Source: Palaemon carinicauda (lineage: Eukaryota; Arthropoda; Malacostraca; Decapoda; Palaemonidae). Taken from it: 64,000 nt of DNA. Positions within the stretch are counted from its first letter, which is position 1; each line of letters begins with the position of its first letter. A program made the translations under genes and the position numbers. The DNA lies in contig NC_090729.1 of NCBI RefSeq assembly GCF_036898095.1, forward strand, positions 64,293,455-64,357,454, given 5' to 3'. The notes beneath the pieces were generated by a model. That model was given only the letters and a program-made list of their open reading frames with translations, did no database searches and was not told the origin of the DNA. Below, piece by piece: positions 27,512 to 37,642 of this stretch.

Positions 27512-28440
27512 CTTTAATTGACAGCCAGTGCAAATCAATTAGTATAAGGGTGATCCTTCTTTAGGTGGGACACATTTTATCACATTTTGCTCCTCTGTTT
27601 ATGTTTTGTAATTTCTTAAGTTGCACTCTTGGTAAATTGTAATAGATAGAGTTGCTGTAGTCAATCCTGGTAATAACACAGTTTATCAAAAGTTTCTTTG
27701 CAGAATTTTCGTCCAGGACAATTTTTATAAACGTAATATTTCTTAGATGATAACCAGGAGTTTTGATTACATTATTTATTTGGGCATTTAGAGACCGGTT
27801 ACAGTAAAGCAGTACACCTAGATCTCGAACTTTACTAGATATCAGCACTGAGTCCTTATTTATGTTTATTTGAATATCACCCAAGTTCCTCACGTTGCTT
27901 CTCTTACCCACCACCATTAATTCAGTTTGTTCTCACTTAATTTTAGTTGTTTGTATGTCATCCATTCTCTAACACTATCAAGGATTAGGTTTAGAGTTTC
28001 AGTAGTATCATGTATATCATTTATGGGGAACTAAAATTGTGTGTCATCTGCAAAAAGTTTGAACTTCACGCCATGCCTTTGTAGTATTTTCAATAGACCA
28101 ATAGTATAGATGCAGAATAAGATTGGGCCAAGTACACTCCCCTGGGGTACCCCTCTGTTAAAGGGTTCATTTGATGAATAAGAGTTTCCAATTTGTACAC
28201 TAATTTTTACCAACTAAATAGTCTTTTAGGTATTCGAAGGCTTGATCTTCAACTGTATCAAAAGCAGCACTGAGATTGAGCAGTATTAAGATACTACATT
28301 TATTTTGAATGCATCATTTCTAGCATATTATTTACAACAGAGCAAAAGGTGGAGATCCTTTTTTAAACCTTCCTACAATATCAACGTGAACTCTTGTCCA
28401 ACATTTTAGATCCAAATTAGAGACCAAGAGGGAAATGGCT
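27018..28440 (-). pseudogene. LINE B reverse transcriptase, 5'-truncated
   Basis: Minus-strand non-LTR RT in several frames. Near 28290-28250 it reads LLNLSAAFDTVE (motif A). 28213-28031 gives RGVPQGSVLGPILFCIYT followed by KFKLFADDTQF, with the F-A-D-D active site intact. 27917-27561 carries thumb-like sequence (VRDLGVLLYCNRSLNAQI, ITRIDYSNSIYYNLP). 27533-27183 is the C-terminal domain (MHWLSIKARIEFRICTISRQ ... RRIVTDGLNLLEPRYMYTLG ... FKRKLKTFLFKKSY) ending at a stop. Motif style is that of CR1/Jockey-like LINEs. The C-terminal part recurs at 26943-26689 through the tandem duplication and, decayed, at 43285-43600. Confidence 0.85.
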
Positions 28441-28838
28441 TTAGTCAAGAAAACAAAATTAGGCATATAAATAATTTAGTCACATGTGGAGTATTTGAGA
28501 TCTCTGGACCGATGATAAAGGTTTTTATTAGAGTGAAGTTTATGAACTTCACCACCAAAGTTATTGTTAGTGTTGTGCCCTTCAGTGATTATGTAGGGCT
28601 CCTATTCCCCTCAAATAATTCTTTGTTGCATGTTGTAGAGAGAAAAATCGGTTTCCACTCAGATTCGTCGAAATAGAATTTCTCCAGAGTAGATTTATCC
28701 TAACGTATGCTTCAGTATTATTAACCACACTAAAGCAAGAATATCGCTATTATAATATTTATTTTCGTAGGCTCACATTCTTTTTTTAGTATGAGATGTA
28801 ATGTTCTAGTGATAACTAGAATAGTCGTATATACAGTA
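28441..28838. other. Spacer before LTR element
   Basis: AT-rich, no features seen. The LTR element's target duplication TCATT occupies 28839-28843. Confidence 0.5.
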
Positions 28839-28843
28839 TCATT

Positions 28844-28953
28844 TGTGGTATCATGGAGTCCCATGTAGCTATGAATAAAGGGCAGTCTCTACCTAGCACC
28901 CAAGCCATCAAGACCTGTCTTTTAATCACTGCAACCTCTTGCATATTATATCA
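28844..28953 (+). repeat. 5' LTR (110 bp)
   Basis: TGTGGTATCATGG ... TTATATCA. Contains an AATAAA-type signal ('gaataaag' near 28871). One mismatch to the 3' copy (TGTGG versus TGTAG). Confidence 0.95.
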
Positions 28954-28971
28954 TGGTGGCAGCGTGGTAAC
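28954..28971 (+). other. Primer-binding site
   Basis: TGGTGGCAGCGTGGTAAC begins at the base after the LTR end. The tRNA species is not identified. Confidence 0.8.
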
Positions 28972-29461
28972 GCAACCCACGCCATTCCATCAACAAACCC
29001 GGACCATAGAGACACTTTACATACCTCTCTTGTCCGTAATAACTGAGAAGAGGACTCATAATCAGCCCAAGTTTATTACCAGCGGCCGCAGATGACACCA
29101 TTTTCACCCAACGGCAACTGAGCAAAGACTGTCATACCGGCCCACATAACAACCGTACATAACTTATATCGTCAGGATATGGCACAGAATGGACATTAGT
29201 GCACCGTGATTACAGTGAGAATAGTGAAGAAAGTTGTGAATAGATTACTTACAAGTATTTTGGCACTACTTCACAAAATGAGCCAAACAACGACGTACAT
29301 TCAGCAGTGTAAACAAAACTGAAAACCGTGCCGACTACCAGTGACAAATTTTTGTAGTGATTTCCACACTCTTATTATATGTCTCTTTTTGTGAACCGTA
29401 AACTGTGTTATAATCCAATCACTATCTATCTATTGTGTAACACTCGAAACCAAATCCAATC

Positions 29462-30968
29462 ATGGCCCAGCCTAAATGCCCAAGTATGGACTGGGTTCAC
29501 CAGCCCCTGGCCGAGTCGTTTCGTGCATTCAAGGCGCGCATGAACTTATACCTCGAAGACCAGGAAGTCACAAGCAACTAAAATTAAAATTGCCCTCGGC
29601 GATGAGGGCATGAAGCGTATCTTGGCGAACGGCCTCACTGAACAGGGGCAACGTGTGCCGCAGAACATATGGAGGCTTATTGAATGTGAGGTTCATGCAA
29701 CGGTCAAAATAAATTTCCGAGTTCACCGCCTCGAATTTGCAAATACCAAACAGAAACCTGATGAAACAATCAGTCAATTCCTGGCCAGACTCCGTGAAAA
29801 AGCGACAAAGTGCGAGTTTGAAGACAGAGAACTCAACGAACGACTTATCGAAATGACCATACTACGAACACAATTCGAAGAATTTCGGAAAGAACTCCTA
29901 ACTAAACCGAAGGGCTATGCTGTGAACAATGTTCTAGAGAGAGGTCGGGAATACGAGGCCATTGCGGCCTCCACGGCATCATTACGCTCCATACAGATGA
30001 GCTCTGAGAACACAAGTACAAGCCATACCAACGTAGATGCAATTCGAAGGGAAAGCAACGAGCCACGCAACAAACTAAAAACCACGGACAACCCCTGCTG
30101 GAACTCTGGGCTTAGCCATCCCATATGGTCATGCCCCGCTTACAATGACAGATGCAGTGGTTGTGGCATCAAGGGGCACTGTAAAAAGATGTGCCGCAAA
30201 ACTGATGGAGGCAGAACAATGCCAGGAGACAACATGCAGCAGACACAACGTCAGAGCAAGACAAGAGGACGCTCCTACCGACGGCCGAATCGGGCTCCTA
30301 ACCCCAGGCAACACGAAGTCATGGTTAATGAAAACCCTAACCTTGATGAAGAAACAGATTATATGCCAAACTTCGACATGATAATGATATCCAACATAGG
30401 AGTGGCACCGAAACAAAAAGCGTTCTCAAAGCTCATGGTCAAGCATGAAAACCCCCCATCCTATGGGCCCCTGAAACTCAAAATCGACACAGGTTCCGGT
30501 GGCAATACGCTGCCCTTGCGGACATACAAGCAAATGTTTGGTGATGCACCCACCAGCCTCGTACTATCCTCAGAACCGTCAGGAAGACTAACATCATACA
30601 GTGGCGACAATATTCCCTGCCTAGGGTCACTAATGCTCAGCGTCCGCAAACTCAGCAACCCAGCATTCTCGCAAGAAAAGTTCTTCGTGGTTGATGTGTC
30701 TGGTCCAGCCATACTTGGCCTTCCCTCATGCCAAAAACTCGGTATTGTGGATATCAATGTCAACGACGTTACTGGAATACCTGAGCAACCAAGCCAACAA
30801 GGCCCTATTAGGTCAGTCAAACAACTAAAAGCACAATTCCCAGCACAGTTTGACTGTATCGGCAAACTAAAAGAGCTCGCGATGCTCCACCTCAAGGATG
30901 ACGCGATACCTTTCTGTGATCCGCCTTGTAAGGTGAGTATCCACCTGAAGCCCCGCATCAAGTCCTAG
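29462..30968 (+). pseudogene. gag-protease of 110-bp-LTR element
   Basis: ATG 29462 opens a gag start (MAQPKCPSMDWVHQPLAESF, then FKARMNLYLEDQEV). A 1-bp shift near 29570 moves the sense into the long frame that runs to 30968 (ATKIKIALGDEGMKRILANG onwards). The capsid region ends in a nucleocapsid with a degenerate first knuckle (CWNSGLSHPIWSC) and a proper second one (CSGCGIKGHCKKMC) near 30155-30195. KIDTGSGGNTLPL near 30483 is the retropepsin active site. The frame ends at TAG 30966-30968 in PRIKS-stop-LDTMEKEGV. RT continues in the same frame, so this is most simply a mutated sense codon inside one gag-pol ORF. Confidence 0.9.
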
Positions 30969-30977
30969 CTTGACACT

Positions 30978-32225
30978 ATGGAGAAAGAGGGGGTTATCAG
31001 ACGCGTAACGGCACACACAGACTGGTGTAGCAACCTTGTGTATGTCACAAAACCCGATGAAAGCCTACGGATCTGCCTGGACCCCAAGCGGCTCAACCAA
31101 AACCTCAAAAGATGTCCCCCACAAGATTCCCACTCTAGAAGAGATCAATCCAAAGCGAAAGTGTTCTCCAAGCTAGACGCCAGAGCAGGCTACTGGAGTA
31201 TACCGCTACACGAGGACTCACAACTACTGACAACGTTCCGAACACCACACGGCCGGTATTGTTGGACAAGGCTATCATTCGGGCTGAATGTAAGCCAGGA
31301 CATATTTCAAGCCAGGATGGACTCCATCATCGAGAATCTCCCAGGTGTTGTTGACATCGCTGATGACGTGGCAATATGTGGGAAAGACCAGTCGGAACAC
31401 GACAAAAACCTGATGGGATTCATGCAGCGTGCAGCCCAGCACGGACTCAGCCTAAACTCGAAAAAATGCTCCATTTCAAAACCAGAAATCGAGTTTTTCG
31501 GAACACGCTATACCAGCAAGGGCATGATGACAGACCCGTCAAAGGTACACGACCTGCATAGCATGCCGTCACCCTCCAATAAAGAGGAACTACAGAGATT
31601 CCTGGGAGTAATGACTTACCTCAGCCCCTATATACCACATTACTCAGCTCAGTCACAAAGACTTCGAGATCTGATCAAGGAAGATGTGCCCTTCCAATGG
31701 GAAGAAGACCATGAATCCACCTATCAACACCTGAAACGCCAAATAGCACCATCAAGCACGCTGTCTTACTATGACCCAACTCGACCCGTGACTCTTGAAG
31801 TCGATGCATCGCAGAAAGGCCTTGGGGCGGCCCTCATCCAAGACGGGAAGGTAATAGCCTTCGCCAGCAAAGCCCTGACACCAACGCAGGCAAATTACAG
31901 CAATATCGAGCGAGAGGCCCTTGGACTAGTACATGGCGTGCAACGATTTCATACCTACCTATACGGAAGAGACTTCGAAGCTGTCACCGACCACAAACCC
32001 CTCATTAATATCTGGGAGAAGCCACTGATCAGTGCCCCACCGAGACTACAACGTCTCTTCTTGAAACTTCAGGGATATGACATGAGGGTCAAGTACAAGG
32101 AAGGACGAACCCTTGTACTCTCCGACGCCCTATCACGCCTTCCTAACCCACAAAATGACAAGGAAATCCCTTTGGATACACGAGTGGACGGACTGGAACT
32201 ATATGACATCGACGTGATATCATAG
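30978..32225 (+). pseudogene. RT-RNase H of 110-bp-LTR element
   Basis: Open for 415 codons in the same frame as gag. RT: LRICLDPKRLN, KVFSKLDARAGYWSIPLHED (catalytic Asp near residue 67), SFGLNVSQDIFQ and VVDIADDVAIC, where A-D-D stands for Y-x-D-D (residues 128-130); A-D-D is seen in some Ty3/gypsy lineages. RNase H: LEVDASQKGLGAAL, YSNIEREALGLVHG, AVTDHKPL and LSDALSRL, so its acidic residues are present. Residues about 48-60 are out of frame: the expected KIPTLEEINPK block is encoded in the +1 frame at 31121-31153. The ATG at 30978 is internal, not a natural start. The frame ends at 32225 through a shift. Confidence 0.9.
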
Positions 32226-33589
32226 GACTCATAAAATTTGGTCCCCAGATTTTGGAAGAGGTCCGCCATAGGTCTGACACCGACCCAGTGCTGCGCACTC
32301 TCAAGCATACTATCATCGAGGGTTGGCCTACCTCAGTAAAAGGCTGTCACCCCGATATCCGCCAGTTTTTCTCATACAGAGAATGCCTTGCCGTGGAAGA
32401 CGGAGTCATATTCAAAGGGCGACAAGTTATCATCCCCAAAGAGGTCAGAGGCCGGATACTGGACCAGCTCCACCGGTCCCACCAAGGGATCACAAAAACA
32501 CAAGCCCTGGCACGGGAGTGTGTATTCTGGCCCAACATTGCAAAGGATATAGAGGACAAGGTCAGGGCATGTGACATATGCCAGAAGTACCAGCCCCAGC
32601 AAAGTCCTAGTGAAACCACGCATCATGACATTCCCCCAATGCCCTGGTTCAAAGTCGCTTCGGACATCTTCCAAATTGGCCACAAGACATATCTGATCAC
32701 AAATGATTATTTCACAAAATTCCCGATAGTCACCGAACTAAAAAACCTGTCATCTGAAAGTGTTGCCAACCACCTCTAATTCCTGTGTTCGCTGTTCGGA
32801 TGCCCCAAAACCCTGGTCTCAAACAACGGACCTCAATACATGGGAGCAGCCATGAGGGACTTCACAAAAGCCTGGGGTATTGAGCACATCACATCAAGCC
32901 CACATTACCCTCAGTCCAATGGCCTCGCGGAGCGCGCAGTTGGAACATGCAAGGCGATTATCAAAAAATGATTTGAGACAGGCGGTGATATGCATACTGC
33001 ATTACTCCACTTACGGGCCACCCCGATCGACAATAAGACAACCAGCCCCGCAGAGCTCATGTTTGGTCGCAATGTGACCACTGACCTACCAGGCAGATAC
33101 GAACCACATCTCGCACACACCACGACCCGCAGCCACCTCCAGGACCGCCTAGGACCAAATCGGACACAACGGCACTTCACAGACCTCCAACCCGAACAAC
33201 CAGTCCGAATATTCGACAAAGCCTGCCACACATGGGTGCCAGGCAGAGTGGTACGTAAGTCAGAAGAACCCCAATCATACATTGTGAAAGCCCAAAACGG
33301 AGCGTGCCTCAGGAGGAACCGGTCCCACATCCGTCCGACACCGCTCGCGACAAACACAGAACCGCCCAACACCCGGCAGCAGGCTCCAACATCATCAGCA
33401 CAGCCTCCACCACGACCCGCCGATATATCACTGCCGCCACCTAGTGAGACCGAAATAACCCACCAAAGACCCGCAACTAGTGATAACACTACAGACCCGA
33501 CAGCGGTGTTTACCAAGTCAGGCCGGCTGGTGAAAACCCCATCCAGATATATTGAAAGTAACGCAGTCACATACCGTAAATTCCCATAA
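32226..33589 (+). pseudogene. Integrase of 110-bp-LTR element
   Basis: Sense continues in a new frame (LIKFGPQILEEVRHRSDTD). Zinc domain: LHRSHQGITKTQALARECVF, then ACDICQKYQ. Core: first Asp in WFKVASDIFQ; a stop (TAA 32777) after SVANHL; then LVSNNGPQYMG, where the usual catalytic Asp of S-D-N-G-P-Q is Asn; then HYPQSNGLAERAVG with the Glu. A second stop (TGA near 32969) follows KAIIKK. The C-terminal part is open from about 32972 to 33589, with ALLHLRATPIDNKTTSPAEL and a Pro/Thr-rich tail. Two stops plus the Asp-to-Asn change make it inactive. Confidence 0.88.
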
Positions 33590-34106
33590 AGTGTTAAGTT
33601 AAATAATAATATACAACTCCCCCCCCCCTCGTTTCATGACCGAAAATTCTGAGAGGTCGTTACCAGAGTTTGAAACTCAAGAAAAGTTATCAGTCTCAGG
33701 ACTAATAAGTGATTCAGAATAATGAATTTTATTTGAAAATTTACGAGTCTCGGACTGGAGAACAGGTTCCATTTCGAACTCTCGTTATATGTGTCAGGTT
33801 TCCATTTTGTTTTAATATATTTTTGGTGTTGTTCTTTGCATCCAAAAAAAAATATATATATAATTTGCCATTTATTTTCATACTTATGACTGCCCTGCTG
33901 CAACCAACACTATTTGGACCAAAGTCTGCAAAGATAATAGCTATTATGTTTATATTATTATCCACAATCACAAATTGTACTATGCATGTTTATTGTGAAG
34001 GGATGAAAACAATGGAATACGTTTGAATATGGAACTTTCATCGCTTATTTCTTTGTACTTATATGCCAGATTAGTTATTATGTGTAATCAATGCTTTGTA
34101 TGTGAT
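33590..34106 (+). other. 3' untranslated region of LTR element
   Basis: Includes a C9 run near 33619 and a hydrophobic open frame at 33709-34026 with no recognisable domain. I do not call it a gene. Confidence 0.5.
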
Positions 34107-34114
34107 AAGGGGGA
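34107..34114 (+). other. Polypurine tract
   Basis: AAGGGGGA directly abuts the 3' LTR. Confidence 0.85.
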
Positions 34115-34224
34115 TGTAGTATCATGGAGTCCCATGTAGCTATGAATAAAGGGCAGTCTCTACCTAGCACCCAAGCCATCAAGACCTGTCTTTTAATCAC
34201 TGCAACCTCTTGCATATTATATCA
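34115..34224 (+). repeat. 3' LTR (110 bp)
   Basis: Copy of 28844-28953 with one substitution, followed by the TCATT duplication. Confidence 0.95.
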
Positions 34225-34340
34225 TCATTAATATACTCCATGATATATTTCCATTAACATTAGACATTCTGTGTATGTTTATACTGAAATTATATTTTTT
34301 TTTTAATATTCTAGGATAATGCTACATCTTCTGGTCGTTT

Positions 34341-34545
34341 AAGCAGCAATTTCACAAATGATTACGTCAAAATTCTCAACTATAACTAAATTAGCATCAA
34401 TTTTATGAATAAATTCTTGTAACAAATGACCATTAATTTGATCGACCTTTAAGAGTTAATCTTCCTAACATCAAGACTTATTAAACCCTTAACATAAGCC
34501 CTCTTTTTAATTAACTTTTTTATTTCAGCCTCATCCCTTTTGAAC
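34341..34545 (-). pseudogene. Retroelement gag N-terminal fragment
   Basis: The minus strand reads FKRDEAEIKKLIKKRAYVKG and LISLDVRKINS, then after a shift and stop HLLQEFIHKIDANLVIVENF. The K-x-K-R-x-x-x-K-G opening followed by an L-x-x-x-x-x-K-I-D-x-N-L-x-x-V-E-x-F block resembles the N-terminus of BEL/Pao-type gag proteins. It is short, damaged and has no pol nearby. Family assignment is tentative. Confidence 0.4.
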
Positions 34546-34914
34546 AATGCTATTAACCAATAATATATTACCCAAAGAAAAAATCTAAACTTAACTTGAT
34601 CAAGTCAATGCAAAGCAAGTTATCATCAGTTACTTCCTTATGAAAAAAAAAATACAGCATAGGCCTATTATGCTAAGAGAAAAACTAGGCTAATCAACAG
34701 GTTATTTAAATGAAAAGGTTACTAACTTAACCTAAGCTTAAATTGATACAAGTAAAAATAAGGACCGACACTGCTCCTTTCCTTATAAGGAATAACAACA
34801 GTACACAAAGAATCCTGACATTACAAAAACCAGATGAGCCCAGAGAGAAGATAAAAAGTACATACTTGACACTAGAACAGCTAAACTAACTTGACTTTAG
34901 GCCTTTGCTCTTAC

Positions 34915-35355
34915 TAAAAGTCAGCCATTCTCCGAGCCAGCTTCACATTACCATCATAATTGAGGTGTACTCCATCCCTGGCATAAAGGCGTGGGTTGGA
35001 AAATCCATTAACACCTTTCATGATAAACAAACTATCCTTGCCCTTCCATTATTCAACCACTAATTGAATTTATTCGATTTTGCCTTAAAATTCAGCAAAT
35101 GCCTCACAACAGTGCTCTATTTGCCATACCTCCACAGTACTTTGAATAGCATCTAAATCATTGTTGCCCAAAAACACAAAGATACGACTTGGCCTAGACT
35201 TCCTAGGGTTAGCGAAATACCGCTTAACTTCAACCTTGATGTTTTCAAAGGTTGCGCCCCCTTTGCAAATGTAACTAAACCCGTCACATTCTTCCAGGCG
35301 TAAATCGGACAACCTCCTTACCCAGCTATGCCCAACAACAAGAGTCATATCCAAA
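34915..35355 (-). pseudogene. SGNH-hydrolase-like domain fragment
   Basis: The minus strand encodes MTLVVGHSWVRRLSDLRLEE, GGATFENIKVEVKRYF, IFVFLGNNDLDAIQ and, after stops near 35085-35050, GFSNPRLYARDGVHLNYDGN. These correspond to SGNH/GDSL block I (G-x-S, here G-H-S), block II Gly, block III (G-N-N-D) and block V (D-x-x-H). SGNH esterase-like domains are known in some retroelements (CR1-type ORF1, DIRS/Ngaro-like elements), which fits this transposon-rich setting. The frame is broken by at least one stop. The N-terminal side is cut off where the ORF1-only element ends at 35375. Confidence 0.6.
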
Positions 35356-35418
35356 AAAACAAAACAAACAAGACAAATGATGATGATGATGAGTAGATTG
35401 CCATGCATATAGCATGAC

Positions 35419-35447
35419 ACGGGCTCTTGTCACTTACGACAGCCCGT
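35419..35447. other. LINE 3'-terminal stem-loop
   Basis: ACGGGCT (35419-35425) pairs with AGCCCGT (35441-35447) across a 15-nt loop. It has counterparts at 47863-47888 (ACGGGCC/GGCCCGT) and 42704-42731. Confidence 0.7.
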
Positions 35448-35500
35448 AAGAGAATTGGATTTGTAAAAGGTATACTCCAAGGAGTAAAATTTATAATAAT

Positions 35501-35566
35501 AAAAGGAATGTTAGGTAATAGGAAAAGGAATGTTAGGTAATAGGAAAAGGAATGTTAGGTAAAGGA
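35501..35566 (+). repeat. 22-bp tandem repeat, 3 copies
   Basis: AAAAGGAATGTTAGGTAATA plus two bases, starting at 35501, 35523 and 35545. Confidence 0.95.
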
Positions 35567-36034
35567 TAGGTAAAGGAAATGAGGGGTAAGGATGATGAAT
35601 GAAATGGAATGGAATGGTACAAGACGTGACAAGGGGTAGAAAGTAACCCGAAAAAGGGGACTCCTTTTTAGGTCCACGAAAGAAAGTTTTTAGTCAGAGG
35701 AAATAGTACTGATAGTAGTAAGTTCATGTAAGTAAAAGAGACTGGGAGAGGAGTGAAGGAATTTTAGTAGGAGAAAATAGGAGTAGGTTTAAGCAAAGAA
35801 GCTTATTCCTGCTCTTGTGATGGGAAGGGGGAGGGGGCCATTTCTGTGCAACGCTCGGTCAGTAAGCACGAGAAAGGCCCCCTAAGGATAGGGTAGGAAG
35901 AGGTAGGACAGGGAAAAAGGTTAGGAGATAGGAAAAACAAGAGCTGTTTCCTTATGAGGAACACAGCATTGTAATAACTATTCTCCTTTTAGGATTAGGG
36001 AATTGGAAAGGAGAGGATTGCAAGCAGGGAAGGA

Positions 36035-37642
36035 TTATCTCTGCTCAGTGGCTGGAAACTGGAATTGTTGCAGGAATTGCTGAAAGGTGGAGGTTGATGA
36101 GAGGGAGAGGACTTTAGTAAGGATCTGGAAGGCGATAGGTATGAGGTCTTGCAAGGTGAGAGATTCAATTGCTTGAGTCAAGGTTTGAGAAGGGGATGAG
36201 GATGAGGATTGTTGCTGGTCCCTTTGGGGAGCAGTTGCAGGTCGGCGCTGATCCTTCTGAGGAATAGTTGCAGGTCGTTGCTGGTCCTTCTTAGGAGCAG
36301 TTGTAGGTGTAGTTGCTGGAGCAGTTGTAGGTGTAGATGCAGGAGCAGGAGTTGGCTGACTTGGTCTTCTCTGGCGAGGAGTTCTTTGTTCTTTAGGTGG
36401 CTGAGACGAAGCTGGTTTGTTTTGGTTTGAAGAGGATGTATTCTTCATAGCTGCTATCCTCTTGAGACGCTCTGGGCAGCGCTTATTCCAAGCATGGTGT
36501 GGCTTGGAACAATTGGGGCACTTGGATGTGGTTTGTCGTCCTTCTTTATGGGCCTTTATGCACACTTCTGTGCTATGTCGCTGGCTGCAGATACCGCAAA
36601 TAATGGGGCCTCTGCATTCTTCTTTAGGATGTCCAAAGCGTTGGCATCTGTAACATCGAAGGGGCTCAGGTGTGTATTCCTCGATGGGGAAAGTACCCCA
36701 GACTCCTAAGTCCAGTTTGGAAGGAACTGGACCTATAAAGGTGGCAATTAGGCGTCGAACAGGAACGTCATCCTTGCTTGTGCAGCGAACAGCACAGTCA
36801 ATATTGCTGCACGAGGTTACAATGGAGATAGGCATCGTCACAGGATACCTGGTGATGACTGCCTTCTTCCTGATAAAAAGCAGGATCCAGCAGTGTTAAG
36901 GTGGAGTCTTCCTGAAGGAATCTGGCTGTCTCGATGTCCTTGGGATAGATGATAAGGTCACCTTTCCTGTTAGATCTTGCAGTGAGTTGCATGCCAGGCT
37001 TGGCAGCCATGGCAGCAACAGAGGCATAAGAGAGCTCGTGGTTTGCCTGTGAAAGTCGAAACTTTGGCAGAGGCTTCTTTGGCTGTGTAGCTGGGATGTT
37101 CTCTTGTATAACAGTGGCTTCTTGCAGGAGTGTCTGGAGGCAATCTGTGCAGTTGCAGTCCATAGAGTGGGCCCCCTGTTCGGTCTCCATGGCGTTAGAG
37201 GATTCAGGCTCGTTGGTAGGAGGGATGACTGTTGTTGCACCTAATTGCTGAGGAGTTGTAGGGACAGACAAGGACGAGTCTGTGCTCTCAGTCCTTGGAG
37301 TCACAAGTGGCGATGCTGGGGCTGGTTCTGACACTGGTGAAGAGTCTGTAGAAGTCTTCTTTCTCTTTTTCTGTCGCTTAAGGAGTAATTCCTTATTAAA
37401 CTTGAGGAGCTGGTCAGAGGCATCTTTGCATCCCTCACAGCGTCAGTTGATTCTGTGGTAAGTCACTGCTGGGTTTACAGTGTAGTTATGTTTTTCAATC
37501 TGTTGAATATGAAGTCACGTTGCTCCTTATAAGCCCCACAGTCACCACATTCACAGGTTTGATCAGTGAAAATATAATTACAGTCTCTGGTTTCCTTAGG
37601 ATAAAATTGCCATCCCTGATCTCCCAGATACCAAATGGACAT
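36035..37642 (-). pseudogene. Cys-rich LINE ORF1 (gag-like)
   Basis: The likely start is ATG 37642 (MSIWYLGDQGWQFYPKETRD). An N-terminal C-E-C-G-D-C motif lies near 37560. After damage around 37480-37350 the frame is open from 37334 (P/S/T-rich), with MDCNCTDCLQTLLQEATVI and KFRLSQANHELSYASVAAMA. A frameshift in the A5 run at 36875-36879 leads to the second long frame, with an RNA-recognition-like stretch and three zinc knuckles (CYRCQRFGHPKEEC, CGICSQRHSTEVC, CPNCSKPHHAWNKRC) followed by a Pro/Gln/Ser-rich tail and a stop at 36035. Triple knuckles are usual in Jockey/I-type ORF1 RNA-binding proteins. A homologous copy lies at 52440-54150. Confidence 0.8.

Larger units (their letters stand above)
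28844..34224 (+). mobile_element. Complete Ty3/gypsy LTR element with 110-bp LTRs, coding region decayed
   Basis: 5381 bp, flanked by the perfect 5-bp duplication TCATT (28839-28843 and 34225-34229). The LTRs (28844-28953, 34115-34224) are only 110 bp and differ at one base. The PBS starts immediately after the 5' LTR and a G-rich polypurine tract abuts the 3' LTR. Internal order is gag-protease (29462-30968), RT-RNase H (30978-32225), integrase (32226-33589), then about 525 bp of 3' untranslated DNA. Base composition is more GC-rich than the surroundings. At least six coding lesions are visible in spite of the near-identical LTRs. Confidence 0.95.
35375..37642 (-). mobile_element. ORF1-only LINE derivative (minus strand)
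   Basis: A single Cys-rich gag-like ORF1 (37642-36035) is followed by about 600 bp of untranslated DNA, a 7-bp stem-loop (35419-35447) and a short (ATC)n tail at 35375-35392. No endonuclease or RT frame lies between ORF1 and the tail. The same terminal stem-loop with other simple tails occurs at 42662-42735 and 47815-47890. This fits a non-autonomous 'half-LINE' mobilised in trans, though loss of ORF2 by deletion is also possible. Confidence 0.6.

Noticed and set aside
30461..30961. 166-codon minus-strand open frame
   Set aside because: Antisense to the gag-protease frame, whose knuckle and D-T-G motifs prove the plus-strand sense.
32911..33570. 219-codon minus-strand open frame
   Set aside because: Shadow of the integrase C-terminal frame on the other strand; Cys/Trp/Arg-rich with no family resemblance.
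33709..34026. Hydrophobic 105-codon frame after integrase, considered as a possible env of the 110-bp-LTR element
   Set aside because: Too short, with no Cys pattern, no cleavage site and no signal peptide plus anchor layout; looks like ordinary 3' untranslated DNA.
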